DNA of 21,005 nucleotides from an uncultured Actinomycetes bacterium (GTDB lineage Bacteria > Actinomycetota > Actinomycetes > Nanopelagicales > Nanopelagicaceae). The notes under the pieces were generated by a model. That model was not told where the DNA came from. It was given only the letters and a program-made list of their open reading frames with translations, and did no database searches. Within the stretch, counting starts at the first letter, position 1. Each line of letters begins with the position of its first letter. Location of the stretch: the NCBI GenBank assembly GCA_903922745.1, contig CAIXVA010000179.1:1-21005 (forward strand), in the 5' to 3' direction. A program made the translations under genes and the position numbers. Positions 1 through 7,625 of the stretch are shown piece by piece.

Positions 1-65
1 CGGCAGGCATCTAGATCTTCAGTTGGTGATTCCAACTTAACTAATGCTTCTAGGGCGGCCAACAT
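1..65 (-). CDS. Partial 5' end of a gene, possibly M20-family metallopeptidase
   Basis: Only about 21 codons lie in the window; the gene runs off the left edge. An ATG at 65..63 opens the only minus-strand frame without a stop here, and that frame follows directly after the stop of the 731-residue gene (same frame, 9 bases later). The visible residues begin MLAALEALVKLESPTEDLD. A helical start followed by ESPT/ESPS resembles the N-terminus of M20 carboxypeptidase-like metallopeptidases. That comparison is from memory and rests on one short motif, so the family is tentative. There is no Shine-Dalgarno sequence, but TAGACT lies exactly six bases before the ATG, which would fit a leaderless transcript. 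It could also be an unrelated gene. Confidence 0.4.
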   Translation of the reverse strand, partial: MLAALEALVKLESPTEDLDAC

Positions 66-77
66 GGGATAAGTCTA
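66..77 (-). promoter_or_regulatory. Candidate leaderless -10 element before the left-edge gene
   Basis: On the minus strand TAGACT (77..72) is followed by six bases and then ATG. This matches the TANNNT form of an actinobacterial -10 box and would place the transcription start at the start codon. The element overlaps the stop codon of the preceding gene. No convincing -35 box was seen. It is weak alone, but the same arrangement occurs at two other starts in the window. Confidence 0.3.
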
Positions 78-2270
78 TAGCGGTGCCACGCCGGTGATGC
101 GTGGAATTCTGAAGGATTGGACCTCACCTGTTGCATGATCACGTGCGATTAAGGCGCCTGCGCTAATGCGAATCGGGTCAATGATTCGATGGGTTACTCC
201 GCCATTGTTATCGGCATATCCAATTGAAAGGGTTTTCTCATCAACAATGAATTGATTAAGAATTTCCATTGTTTCATTTGCCGTTGTACGGGGAAGCTGG
301 CCTAAGGCTTCACTTGCAACTTGGCGCAAACGAGTTTGACGGTACGTTGATTTTTCACCTGTACGTAATGCCCGGATAGCGTTTGTCAGATTGTCAGTAG
401 TTGGTACTTCAACTTCACCAATCACGCGTGGAGGTCGTGGCTTTGTTAATGCACGATTACTTTTAGGTCCGGTCAGAATCATTCCATTTGCAGATTCACC
501 TGCAGGTAAATAACCGCACTCACGTAAGACACGCATCGCATCCGTCGCATCCATATCGCAAATGACAACTTCAGGTGCAATGCGGCGAAGAGCCAGGATT
601 TCAAGTTTCTTGTCATTCATGATTTGAGAAATTAGCGCAGTGTCCTCACATCGGATAAATGAAGAAGTATTTCCAACGCGCAACTTGCCATGCTTCTTTG
701 CAACATCTGCAATTAAGTATTCAAGCGGTTGGGGCATTGGAGTTTTAGAAGTTTTAATCAAGAACGTTTTTATTTCATCTCCAGTTTTACCGTGATCTAA
801 TGCGCGACGAATTGTGCTTTCAGTAAATCGGTAAACAGTTGCTCCACCACGGCTTTCAATCTCAGCCATCATGGCTAGTGCCTGCGAAATTTCATGTTCA
901 AGTGGCCCTGGTGCAATTGCAGTGTTGTCACTTTGAATCAAGATGTGATCAACTGTTTTTGGTAGATCTTCGTTGATAGAACTTAAGTCATCACCGTTTA
1001 GAAATTGCTGGCCGAACTTAGATAACGCTCCTTGGCCAGTAATTCCTAGCCATTCAGCCTCACGAAGTGTCCATTCCGCCAGCTCATCCTGCAGCGAAGA
1101 GTTGCGACGTACAGGTGCGCGCCATGACAGGACTTCTTTGAAGCTATTCCATTCTGGAGCGATCCCTGCGTTTTCACTCAGTAGTTCAAGGGTTAATGCA
1201 CGTACACGTGCTGCATTTACTCGATCAAGTTCGGGACCAATTGCAGCAACATTTTTAGCTTCTACTCGACCAACTAATCCGCTAACACGTGACGTAATTA
1301 GCCACTGTGATGCCAACATCTGCCAGCGATCAGCAGGTGTTTGCATTAACCAAATATCAAATTTATTGCTTGGCAGGATTCGATCATCTGCATCGATACT
1401 TATTAATGATGCAAGGTATGCAAGTTCGGCAACAAATGCTGTGCAGGATTCGTCGACTCCTAAATGTGTTGCAATAACTTTGAGATCACGTACTCCTAAG
1501 CCGCCAGCTCGTAAGGCATCTGCCGGTTCGTCGGCCCAAAAATTAAGCAACTCTTCGACCCAACGCAGAACTGTTGAAACATTTGCAATGGCTGCAAGAT
1601 TTACCTGGCGTTCATCCCGCTTTGCTCCGCTTAATTTTGGTTGCTTAATGAACCGCTCTTTGTGGATCTTTCCGCCGCGCAAAGCAATTGCTACTTCGCG
1701 GGGCAAGATCACTGTTCGCTGATCCAGTGGAACTAAGAACTTCTTTTCAAGTAGCCAGGTGACACCGGGTCCAGGATTCTTTATATCTCCAACACTTCCG
1801 CGCGGAGGGCCCCATACCAATCGGTCTAAAACTTTCTTAGCATCCGCAGGTGCATCATCTAATTCGCTCAGCTTTAACTTTGCCATCGAAGCTGGCCCTA
1901 AACCTGCAGGCTCTGTTCCGATTACATCGCGCAACTGTGTTGGCAAACGCATTCCATCATCAGACGGATAAACAAGACCAATCTTTACTAAATGCTCTAA
2001 TGCAGCTTTTGCTTCTTTATCTGTAAGGGATACAACGCTTTTTTCCAAGAATGGTTCATTCAAAGATGCCGCTGCTTCTAAAACCTGGAATTGCCATTGA
2101 TTGAGTGAATCAATTGCTCGTGCCAAACTTGGTGCAGAACAAGCTCGCACTGCAAGAGAGGCAATATCTGGTGGAACGGGCGTAACTAGGTCTGGACGGG
2201 CAGTAAATAAATTTAAAAGGGCAGCATCATCAACACTACGTAGGTAGTCAGAGAATGAGCGCATTTCCAT
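75..2270 (-). CDS. Helicase-associated (XPB/Ssl2 N-terminal-like) protein with WYL-like C-terminus
   Basis: A 731-residue protein recognised as the actinobacterial 'helicase-associated domain' family, of which M. tuberculosis Rv0862c (similar length) is a member from memory. The first ~120 residues are helical repeats of winged-helix character (SFSDYLRSVDDAALLNLF, later QWQFQVLEAAASL). A region near residues 430-600 fits the XPB/Ssl2 N-terminal-like domain (DHILIQSDNTAIAPGPLE, RRIAPEVVICD). The last ~65 residues (IGYADNNGG ... PIRI ... ALIARDHATGEVQSFRIPRI) resemble a WYL ligand-sensing fold. A role in DNA repair or regulation is an inference; no enzymatic motif (Walker A/B) is visible. The start ATG at 2270 has AGG six bases upstream. 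It lies 40 bases downstream of the HAD-IB gene and is probably cotranscribed with it. The XPB helicase gene that often follows this family is absent from the immediate downstream position. Confidence 0.8.
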   Translation of the reverse strand: MEMRSFSDYLRSVDDAALLNLFTARPDLVTPVPPDIASLAVRACSAPSLARAIDSLNQWQFQVLEAAASLNEPFLEKSVVSLTDKEAKAALEHLVKIGLVYPSDDGMRLPTQLRDVIGTEPAGLGPASMAKLKLSELDDAPADAKKVLDRLVWGPPRGSVGDIKNPGPGVTWLLEKKFLVPLDQRTVILPREVAIALRGGKIHKERFIKQPKLSGAKRDERQVNLAAIANVSTVLRWVEELLNFWADEPADALRAGGLGVRDLKVIATHLGVDESCTAFVAELAYLASLISIDADDRILPSNKFDIWLMQTPADRWQMLASQWLITSRVSGLVGRVEAKNVAAIGPELDRVNAARVRALTLELLSENAGIAPEWNSFKEVLSWRAPVRRNSSLQDELAEWTLREAEWLGITGQGALSKFGQQFLNGDDLSSINEDLPKTVDHILIQSDNTAIAPGPLEHEISQALAMMAEIESRGGATVYRFTESTIRRALDHGKTGDEIKTFLIKTSKTPMPQPLEYLIADVAKKHGKLRVGNTSSFIRCEDTALISQIMNDKKLEILALRRIAPEVVICDMDATDAMRVLRECGYLPAGESANGMILTGPKSNRALTKPRPPRVIGEVEVPTTDNLTNAIRALRTGEKSTYRQTRLRQVASEALGQLPRTTANETMEILNQFIVDEKTLSIGYADNNGGVTHRIIDPIRISAGALIARDHATGEVQSFRIPRITGVAPL

Positions 2271-2310
2271 AACTTGCCTACATTACTGGCATATAGGAAG
2301 TTCTTGTTAA

Positions 2311-3078
2311 TTAGCCTTTACGTTTACGTGGGGTCAACCAGGTTCCAAGCGCGGCGATACGAACCACGATTGGGGAAATAGCACGACCAATAAACCTGGC
2401 ACGACGGAAATCATGAATCGGCCAACCCTCGGCCATTGCTCGCAAACCAAGCAGTGCATCTGGATTGATTGCCGATGGGTGCCCGACACATTGCAAAAGA
2501 GGGAGATCGTTATTGCTATCCGAATATGCAAAACATTCCGCTAGATCGAATCCTTTTTTCTCTGCTAATTCGCGAACAGCGACCGCTTTTTCTTTACCGT
2601 GCAATAGTGCGCCATTCATTTGACCCGTGTACAGACCATCCTTGATTTCAGCCTTGCTACCAAGAGCGCCAGTCAAACCTAATCTCTTTGCAATCAAAGT
2701 TGCCATATCTTCTGGTGCAGCGGTGACTAAATAAACTTCAACTCCATTTGCAATATGTGTTTGCGCGATATCAATTGTTCCTTGCCACATTGCGGGTGAT
2801 ACAAACTCGTCGTAAATTTGTTGAGCAATCGCTTCAATGTCTTTTACATTGTGCCCACCGATGAAATCAGTTGCAGAATCTTGAAAACGTTGGATCTCTT
2901 CCTTATTTTCTTTTCCTGTTAAGCGAAATCTCAGGTTGGCTAAAACGAAACGCGAAATGTCCTTCTTGGTGAAATAACCTCGCTGATACATCCCGCGGCC
3001 CAAGAAATAAATGGTTGAGCCACGAATAAGCGTGTTATCGACATCAAAGAAGGCAGCTCTTTTGCCCGTGAGTGCCAT
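2311..3078 (-). CDS. HAD-IB family hydrolase (SerB-like phosphatase)
   Basis: A 255-residue HAD-superfamily phosphohydrolase of subfamily IB. Motif I is FFDVDNT with nucleophile D12 and acid/base D14. Motif II is the Thr in LVTAAPED (T119), motif III the Lys in HGKEKA (K162 or K164), and motif IV SDSNNDLPLL (D187, D191). The helical cap after motif I is typical of the phosphoserine phosphatase-like branch. The C-terminal ~30 residues are hydrophobic and flanked by arginines (RRARF ... LTPRKRKG), as in many actinobacterial members, and may associate with the membrane. The substrate cannot be told from sequence; a role in serine synthesis is possible but unproven. The start ATG at 3078 has AAGG seven bases upstream, which also forms part of a TAAGGT-N6-ATG leaderless-type promoter. 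Divergent from the histidine phosphatase gene. Confidence 0.85.
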   Translation of the reverse strand: MALTGKRAAFFDVDNTLIRGSTIYFLGRGMYQRGYFTKKDISRFVLANLRFRLTGKENKEEIQRFQDSATDFIGGHNVKDIEAIAQQIYDEFVSPAMWQGTIDIAQTHIANGVEVYLVTAAPEDMATLIAKRLGLTGALGSKAEIKDGLYTGQMNGALLHGKEKAVAVRELAEKKGFDLAECFAYSDSNNDLPLLQCVGHPSAINPDALLGLRAMAEGWPIHDFRRARFIGRAISPIVVRIAALGTWLTPRKRKG

Positions 3079-3090
3079 GTCACTACCTTA
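3079..3090 (-). promoter_or_regulatory. Candidate leaderless -10 element of the HAD-IB gene
   Basis: On the minus strand TAAGGT (3090..3085), then AGTGAC, then ATG. This fits TANNNT with a six-base spacer to the start codon. The AAGG inside it could instead be a ribosome binding site, so the two readings compete. No clear -35 box. Confidence 0.3.
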
Positions 3091-3116
3091 GCGATAGAAG
3101 GGGTTTCGGGACGCTT

Positions 3117-3128
3117 TATGCTTTCCCA
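3117..3128 (+). promoter_or_regulatory. Candidate leaderless -10 element of the histidine phosphatase gene
   Basis: TATGCT (3117-3122), then six bases (TTCCCA), then ATG at 3129. No Shine-Dalgarno sequence precedes the ATG, which favours a leaderless message. The 50-base gap 3079-3128 must hold both divergent promoters, and this box lies 26 bases from the opposing candidate. No convincing -35 element was seen. Confidence 0.35.
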
Positions 3129-3752
3129 ATGAGTTCAACAGTGCATGTGGTTCGCCACGGAGAAGTCCATAATCCTGACAAGATTTTGTACGGTCGCCAA
3201 CCTGGTTGGTATTTGTCAGATCGTGGACAAGAGATGGCACGCACACTTGGTGATTGGTCCAAGACCGTTGATTTAGGTGCGCTTCATGTATCACCCCTAC
3301 AACGCGCGCAAGAAACGGCAGCACCAATTGCTGCTGCTCACAACATTGCTATTACGACTGATGAACGTTTAATCGAAGCTGCAAACATTTTTGAAGGAAA
3401 GCCTTTTGGTGTTGGTGACGGCGTATTGCGTCATCCTGCCGCGTGGAAACATTTATGGAATCCGTGGAAGCCATCATGGGGCGAACCATATGAAGAACAA
3501 ATCAATCGCATGCTTGCAGCAATCTTTGCAGCTAGAGATGCGGCAAATGGGAAGGATGCAATTTGCGTATCGCACCAGTTACCTATTTGGATTTTACGTA
3601 GCGCTATTGAAAATCGTCGCCTATTGCATGACCCTCGCAAACGTGAGTGCACACTTGCATCTGTAACTAGCGTCCATTTTGACGACGAAGGTTTTATTTC
3701 AGGATTAACATATTCTGAGCCAGCACGACACCTGTTGCCCGAAAAAAAGTAA
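3129..3752 (+). CDS. Histidine phosphatase family protein (phosphoglycerate mutase-like)
   Basis: A 207-residue member of the histidine phosphatase superfamily. The catalytic RHGE is at residues 9-12 (phosphorylated H10), SPLQRAQET at 55-63 carries the conserved arginine, and the second histidine H149 lies in CVSHQLP. The frame is open back to an ATG at 3072, but that would overlap the divergent HAD-IB start and put 19 unrelated residues before the family's usual beginning. ATG 3129 places RHGE at the normal distance from the N-terminus. The substrate is unknown. It heads the cytochrome c biogenesis operon and overlaps the next gene by one base (TAATG). M. tuberculosis has the same neighbour relation (Rv0525-Rv0526, from memory), so the link is old, but no role in cytochrome assembly can be stated. 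Confidence 0.85.
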   Translation: MSSTVHVVRHGEVHNPDKILYGRQPGWYLSDRGQEMARTLGDWSKTVDLGALHVSPLQRAQETAAPIAAAHNIAITTDERLIEAANIFEGKPFGVGDGVLRHPAAWKHLWNPWKPSWGEPYEEQINRMLAAIFAARDAANGKDAICVSHQLPIWILRSAIENRRLLHDPRKRECTLASVTSVHFDDEGFISGLTYSEPARHLLPEKK

Positions 3753-4288
3753 TGAAGAAATTTGCACTCTTAATTGCTATGGCAATTGCACTTACCGGGT
3801 GTAGCGGAGGCGGAACATCGTCAGCTGAAGAAAGTTTTGTATCTGGTGATGGATCAACAACTTTTATTAAGATTGCAGATAGAAAAATAGCTCCAGCAAT
3901 CACGGGTTTAACTTTGTCTGGGACAAACTACACATACACAAAGGACTCGGTTGCAGTTGTAAACGTGTGGGCTTCGTGGTGTTCACCATGCCGCGCAGAA
4001 GCACCGACCCTTGCTTCCTTGGCTAACAAATATACAGATGTTGCCTTTATCGGAATATTGACCCGCGATAATCCTGCAAATGCTGAAGCATTTGCGCGAC
4101 GATTCAAACTTCCGTATCCAACACTTATTGATGATTCAATCCTGATTGGATTTAAGGGATCTTTACCAGCAAATGCCATTCCTTCAACAGTAATTTTAGA
4201 TAAAAAGGGCCGAGTAGCCGCCCGTATTTCAGGGGCAATTACTGTGGCATCTCTATCGCAGCTGATTGAAAGGGTAAGCGCAGAATGA
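3752..4288 (+). CDS. TlpA/ResA-like thioredoxin-fold lipoprotein
   Basis: A 178-residue exported thiol-disulfide oxidoreductase. The N-terminus is a lipoprotein signal: MKK, a hydrophobic stretch and lipobox LTGC with C17 as the lipidated cysteine. The active site WCSPC (C77, C80) sits after a strand-forming VAVVNVWAS, and IPST near residue 160 supplies the cis-proline loop. In System II cytochrome c maturation such proteins keep the apocytochrome CXXCH cysteines reduced on the outside of the membrane, taking electrons from CcdA. Translation is probably coupled to the upstream gene (TAATG, one-base overlap) and to ccdA downstream (ATGA). The adjacent ccdA, resB and ccsB make this role likely rather than a general oxidative-stress function. 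Confidence 0.9.
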   Translation: MKKFALLIAMAIALTGCSGGGTSSAEESFVSGDGSTTFIKIADRKIAPAITGLTLSGTNYTYTKDSVAVVNVWASWCSPCRAEAPTLASLANKYTDVAFIGILTRDNPANAEAFARRFKLPYPTLIDDSILIGFKGSLPANAIPSTVILDKKGRVAARISGAITVASLSQLIERVSAE

Positions 4289-5010
4289 AAGAGTTCTTTG
4301 TAGAGCAGATCTTTTCAGGCGTTCTTGTAACTGCTTTTCCTTTTGCTTTCATTGCGGGAATTATCTCTTTCTTATCTCCATGCGTTTTGCCGCTGGTTCC
4401 TGGCTATCTTTCATTTGCCGCGGGATTTTCAGTAAGTCGAGGAAAAGTATTGCTGGGATCCTTCCTATTTGTTATGGGCTTTAGTGCAGTCTTTGTTTCA
4501 TTCGGCGCAGTCTTTGGAGGACTTGGAAACGCTCTATCCTCAAACGAAGAAATCATCTCTCGAATTCTCGGAGTTGTAACAATTTTCTTAGGTTTTATTT
4601 TCTACGGACGTTTTCCTTTTTCACCAACAATTAGACCAAAGATGCGCACGACGGGCGGATTACTAGGCGCACCATTACTTGGAGTGTTATTTGGAATTGG
4701 TTGGACACCTTGCATCGGTCCAGCACTAGCAGCTGTGCAGACTCTTGCCTTTCAAGAATCAAGTGCAGTTCGTGGCGCAGTACTTTCATTTGGTTACTGC
4801 TTAGGACTAGGACTTCCATTTATTCTTTCAGGATTGTCATTAGATAAGTCAGCAAAATTACGTTCGCTCATATACCGACGTGGTGATCTCATTTCTAAAA
4901 TTGGTGGAATTTTCCTAATCGCAATTGGTGTTCTAGAAGTGCTCGGGCTATGGACGCAGTTAATGAATTCAATGCGTTCAATTATTTCTGACTTTATTCC
5001 GGTGATTTAA
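4285..5010 (+). CDS. ccdA: Cytochrome c biogenesis protein CcdA (DsbD-like transmembrane electron carrier)
   Basis: A 241-residue membrane protein with about six hydrophobic segments. The two hallmark cysteine-proline motifs are present: LSPCVLPLVPGYLSF with C33 in helix 1 and GWTPCIGPAL with C143 in helix 4. These two cysteines form the intramembrane pair that carries reducing equivalents from cytoplasmic thioredoxin to the outer-face TlpA/ResA protein. The length is typical of the family. The ATG overlaps the tlpA-like stop by four bases (ATGA), and its own stop overlaps the resB start (TAATG), so the four proteins are very likely made together. Confidence 0.93.
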   Translation: MKEFFVEQIFSGVLVTAFPFAFIAGIISFLSPCVLPLVPGYLSFAAGFSVSRGKVLLGSFLFVMGFSAVFVSFGAVFGGLGNALSSNEEIISRILGVVTIFLGFIFYGRFPFSPTIRPKMRTTGGLLGAPLLGVLFGIGWTPCIGPALAAVQTLAFQESSAVRGAVLSFGYCLGLGLPFILSGLSLDKSAKLRSLIYRRGDLISKIGGIFLIAIGVLEVLGLWTQLMNSMRSIISDFIPVI

Positions 5011-6482
5011 TGAGTCAACAAACAGAACTTCCAGAGCTAGATAGTGTTGGAGTATTGCGTTACGCATGGCGTCAATTAACCAGCATGCGCACCGCGCTGA
5101 TTTTATTATTGATGCTTGGTGTAGCTGCAATTCCTGGATCTTTGATTCCACAACGTACACAAAACCCAATGAAGGTAAGCCAGTACTTTAAGGATTCACC
5201 TGAATTAGCCAAGTGGATGGATCGTTTTTCACTCTTTGATGTGTATGGATCCCCGTGGTTTAGCGCGATTTACATCCTTTTATTCATATCTTTAATTGGC
5301 TGTGTCTTACCTAGAACAATTGAGCATTTCCATGCTGCCCGTGCTTTGCCACCAGCGACACCTAAAAACCTGTCACGAATTGAGCATCATTCAACGTGGA
5401 CTTCTAATGGAAGTGAATTAGATCTTGCACGAGCATGGTTTAAGTCCAAACGTTTTAGAGTTCTCGAAAAAGAGGGGTCAATTTCTGCCGAAAAGGGCTT
5501 TACCCGCGAGACGGGAAACCTTTTCTTTCACTTAGCCTTAATTCTTGTTTTATTAGGAATTAGTTTTAGTTCACTGTTCGGAATGCGTGGTGAAGCAATC
5601 ATCAATGTTGGTGAACGATTTGTTAATACACCAACAAGTTATGACACCTTGACGTATGGAAAACTGTATAAGGATTCAAATTTGCCAGCCTTTATGCTGA
5701 CCGCAGACAAGTTTGTTGCCCAGTACAACGTAGAAACTAGCTCTCCAGAGGATTACACATTAAATGTTTCATTGCTCCGAGATAATTTTTCTGTAATAGA
5801 AAAGAAAGTCATCAAAGTAAATAGTCCTTTGACGATTGGCAGTACCCGCATTTACTTGCAAGCTAACGGATATTCACCAGTTGTGACTGTCAGAGACTCC
5901 AATGGTGATGTCGCATTCCAAGGCCCAGTTCCGTTTTTGCCACAAGATTCTAATCTTCGATCAATTGGTGCAATTAAAGTTCCCGATGCAAATCCACAGA
6001 TTGGATTTGTTGGCTCCTTTGTTCCAACGTATTCACGATCTCCAAATGGTGGAGGAGCGCTTAGCGCTTTTCCAAAAGCCCTAGATCCACGTTTATTGTT
6101 ATCGGCTTGGGTTGGCGACTTGGGATTGGATTCAGGTATTCCTCAATCGGTATACAGAATCGATACATCAAAAATGCAACAGATTGGGCTCAAGACTTTA
6201 AAGCCCGGTGAAAGCTTTGCTTACGCAGGTGGCTCAATTACTTTTGAAGGGTACATCCAGTGGGTAAATCTGAACTTTGTCGCAGATCCCGGAAAGAAGT
6301 TTGCTTTATTGGGCGGTATTGTTGCCATCCTTGGATTACTTGCTTCCTTGTTTACGCGCAGACGCCGAATCTGGATTCGAGTTGGATCAGATGTTGAAGT
6401 TGCTGGATTGGCTAAGAACGCTGCACCAGGGTTAGAAATTGAAATGGAACAGTTTGTTCGGATGCTAAAGGGAGAGAAATAA
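5010..6482 (+). CDS. resB: Cytochrome c biogenesis protein ResB (Ccs1)
   Basis: A 490-residue ResB/Ccs1 protein. Together with CcsB it forms the System II cytochrome c synthetase that moves heme across the membrane and attaches it to apocytochrome c. The N-terminus carries the family pattern YAWRQLTSMRTALILLLML followed by IPGSLIPQR. Further hydrophobic segments lie near residues 85-105 and 170-190. A long extracytoplasmic domain (about 195-430) follows, and a final membrane segment (LLGGIVAILGLLASL) ends in RRRR. The start ATG shares one base with the ccdA stop. The ccsB ATG follows the resB stop immediately (TAAATG). The length is close to, or slightly below, other actinobacterial members. 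No defects are visible. Confidence 0.92.
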   Translation: MSQQTELPELDSVGVLRYAWRQLTSMRTALILLLMLGVAAIPGSLIPQRTQNPMKVSQYFKDSPELAKWMDRFSLFDVYGSPWFSAIYILLFISLIGCVLPRTIEHFHAARALPPATPKNLSRIEHHSTWTSNGSELDLARAWFKSKRFRVLEKEGSISAEKGFTRETGNLFFHLALILVLLGISFSSLFGMRGEAIINVGERFVNTPTSYDTLTYGKLYKDSNLPAFMLTADKFVAQYNVETSSPEDYTLNVSLLRDNFSVIEKKVIKVNSPLTIGSTRIYLQANGYSPVVTVRDSNGDVAFQGPVPFLPQDSNLRSIGAIKVPDANPQIGFVGSFVPTYSRSPNGGGALSAFPKALDPRLLLSAWVGDLGLDSGIPQSVYRIDTSKMQQIGLKTLKPGESFAYAGGSITFEGYIQWVNLNFVADPGKKFALLGGIVAILGLLASLFTRRRRIWIRVGSDVEVAGLAKNAAPGLEIEMEQFVRMLKGEK

Positions 6483-7373
6483 ATGTCACGTACATGGGCT
6501 TTTGCATCGAACTATTTCATTTATTCAGCCATGGCCGTGTACACATTGTCATTTTTCGCACATGCATATGAAACAGCCTGGGCAGTAAAGGTTCCGACTG
6601 ATACAACAAAAACTTTAGATTACAAGCGCACCGAAAAGGTCGCCCGTATTGCTACGGCCATGATGATTTTGGGATTTATTCTTTTGTTTGCAGGAGTTAT
6701 TGCACGTGGAATTTCAGCAGGTCGAGTGCCTTGGGGAAACATGTACGAGTTTTCGATTACAGGCGCACTTGCATTCACCGGTGCATATCTTGGTGCGTTG
6801 CGTAAATATGATCTTCGCTGGTTGGGACTTTTAGTTTCTATCTCAGTGTTACTAACTCTCGGAACCGCGGTTGCAGTTTTGTATCGCCCAAGCGCTCCCT
6901 TAGTACCAGCTCTTAAATCAACGTGGTTAGTCATTCACGTTTCTGCTGCAATTGTTTCGGGTGGCGTCTTCTTGTTAGCAAATGTTATTGCAGCTGCATA
7001 TTTGTATTTAGATCACATGGAATCTAAAGGCGAGCGAACAGCGTGGGCTAAGCGACTTCCTTCCCTAGAAGTTCTTGATCAACTGTCATATCGATTAGTT
7101 GCATTTGTATTTCCATTGTGGACCTTTGCGGTGATCGCAGGAGCAATTTGGGCTGAAAGTGCGTGGGGTCGTTACTGGGGTTGGGATCCAAAAGAAACGT
7201 GGGCATTTATTACTTGGGTCGCATATGCGGCTTATTTACATGCCCGCGTAACTATTGGCTGGCGCGGACGTAGAGCTGCATGGCTTTGTTTATTTGCAGG
7301 TTCTACATTCTTGTTCAATTACGTATACGTCAATATTTGGGGAACTGGAAAGCACACGTACTCAGGTCTTTAA
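6483..7373 (+). CDS. ccsB: Cytochrome c biogenesis protein CcsB/CcsA (ResC), heme-handling subunit
   Basis: A 296-residue polytopic membrane protein. The tryptophan-rich WWD heme-binding motif is at residues 223-240 (core WGWDPKETW), flanked by histidines at H152 (WLVIHVSAA) and H253 (AYLHARV), the expected heme ligands of this family. About eight hydrophobic segments are present. It pairs with ResB as the System II cytochrome c synthetase. The start codon follows the resB stop with no gap. Its stop codon overlaps the convergent PLDc_N-like gene by four bases, leaving no room for a dedicated terminator. Last gene of the plus-strand operon. Confidence 0.93.
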   Translation: MSRTWAFASNYFIYSAMAVYTLSFFAHAYETAWAVKVPTDTTKTLDYKRTEKVARIATAMMILGFILLFAGVIARGISAGRVPWGNMYEFSITGALAFTGAYLGALRKYDLRWLGLLVSISVLLTLGTAVAVLYRPSAPLVPALKSTWLVIHVSAAIVSGGVFLLANVIAAAYLYLDHMESKGERTAWAKRLPSLEVLDQLSYRLVAFVFPLWTFAVIAGAIWAESAWGRYWGWDPKETWAFITWVAYAAYLHARVTIGWRGRRAAWLCLFAGSTFLFNYVYVNIWGTGKHTYSGL

Positions 7374-7621
7374 AGCTTTCCCAAGAAATCTGGATCATCA
7401 TCTGGCGGCAAAATACGTCGCTTAGGTTTTGGACCACCAAGACCTTTAGGTCGTCCAGCTACCCAATAAGCAATTGGTCCAACAGTTCCAATTAAAATAA
7501 TAATTAAAATCCATCCCCATTTTGGAAGATTACGAACTTGTGATTCATCAGTTCGTGCGCAATCAATCAAGGTGTAAATCGTGAAACCGACCAACAACAG
7601 CGGAAGAATTAAGCGGATCAT
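7370..7621 (-). CDS. Small PLDc_N-domain (phospholipase D-nuclease N-terminal type) membrane protein
   Basis: An 83-residue protein with two membrane segments (about residues 2-18 and 37-55) joined by a short loop, IDCARTDESQVRNLPKWGW, and a basic, proline-rich tail (RPKG ... KPKRRILPPDDD). The two-helix pattern with LPKWGW after the first helix matches the PLDc_N domain family, which is widespread in actinobacteria and has no assigned enzymatic activity by itself. The start lies four bases after the menA stop, with no separate ribosome binding site, so it is probably translated by coupling to menA. Its position suggests an accessory role in the membrane step of menaquinone synthesis, but that is only an inference from adjacency. 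Confidence 0.8.
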   Translation of the reverse strand: MIRLILPLLLVGFTIYTLIDCARTDESQVRNLPKWGWILIIILIGTVGPIAYWVAGRPKGLGGPKPKRRILPPDDDPDFLGKL

Positions 7622-7625
7622 GTCT

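Noticed and set aside
973..1722. Plus-strand open frame of 249 codons opposite the helicase-associated gene.
   Set aside because: It is a shadow of the minus-strand gene: low-complexity, Ser/Arg-rich, no family resemblance and no ribosome binding site.
3072..3128. Longer N-terminus for the histidine phosphatase starting at ATG 3072.
   Set aside because: It would overlap the divergent HAD-IB start and add 19 residues before the normal RHGE-proximal N-terminus.
7371..7380. AAAGCTTT palindrome at the ccsB/PLDc_N convergent junction.
   Set aside because: It is only eight bases, has no loop or T-tract, and is common by chance in AT-rich DNA.
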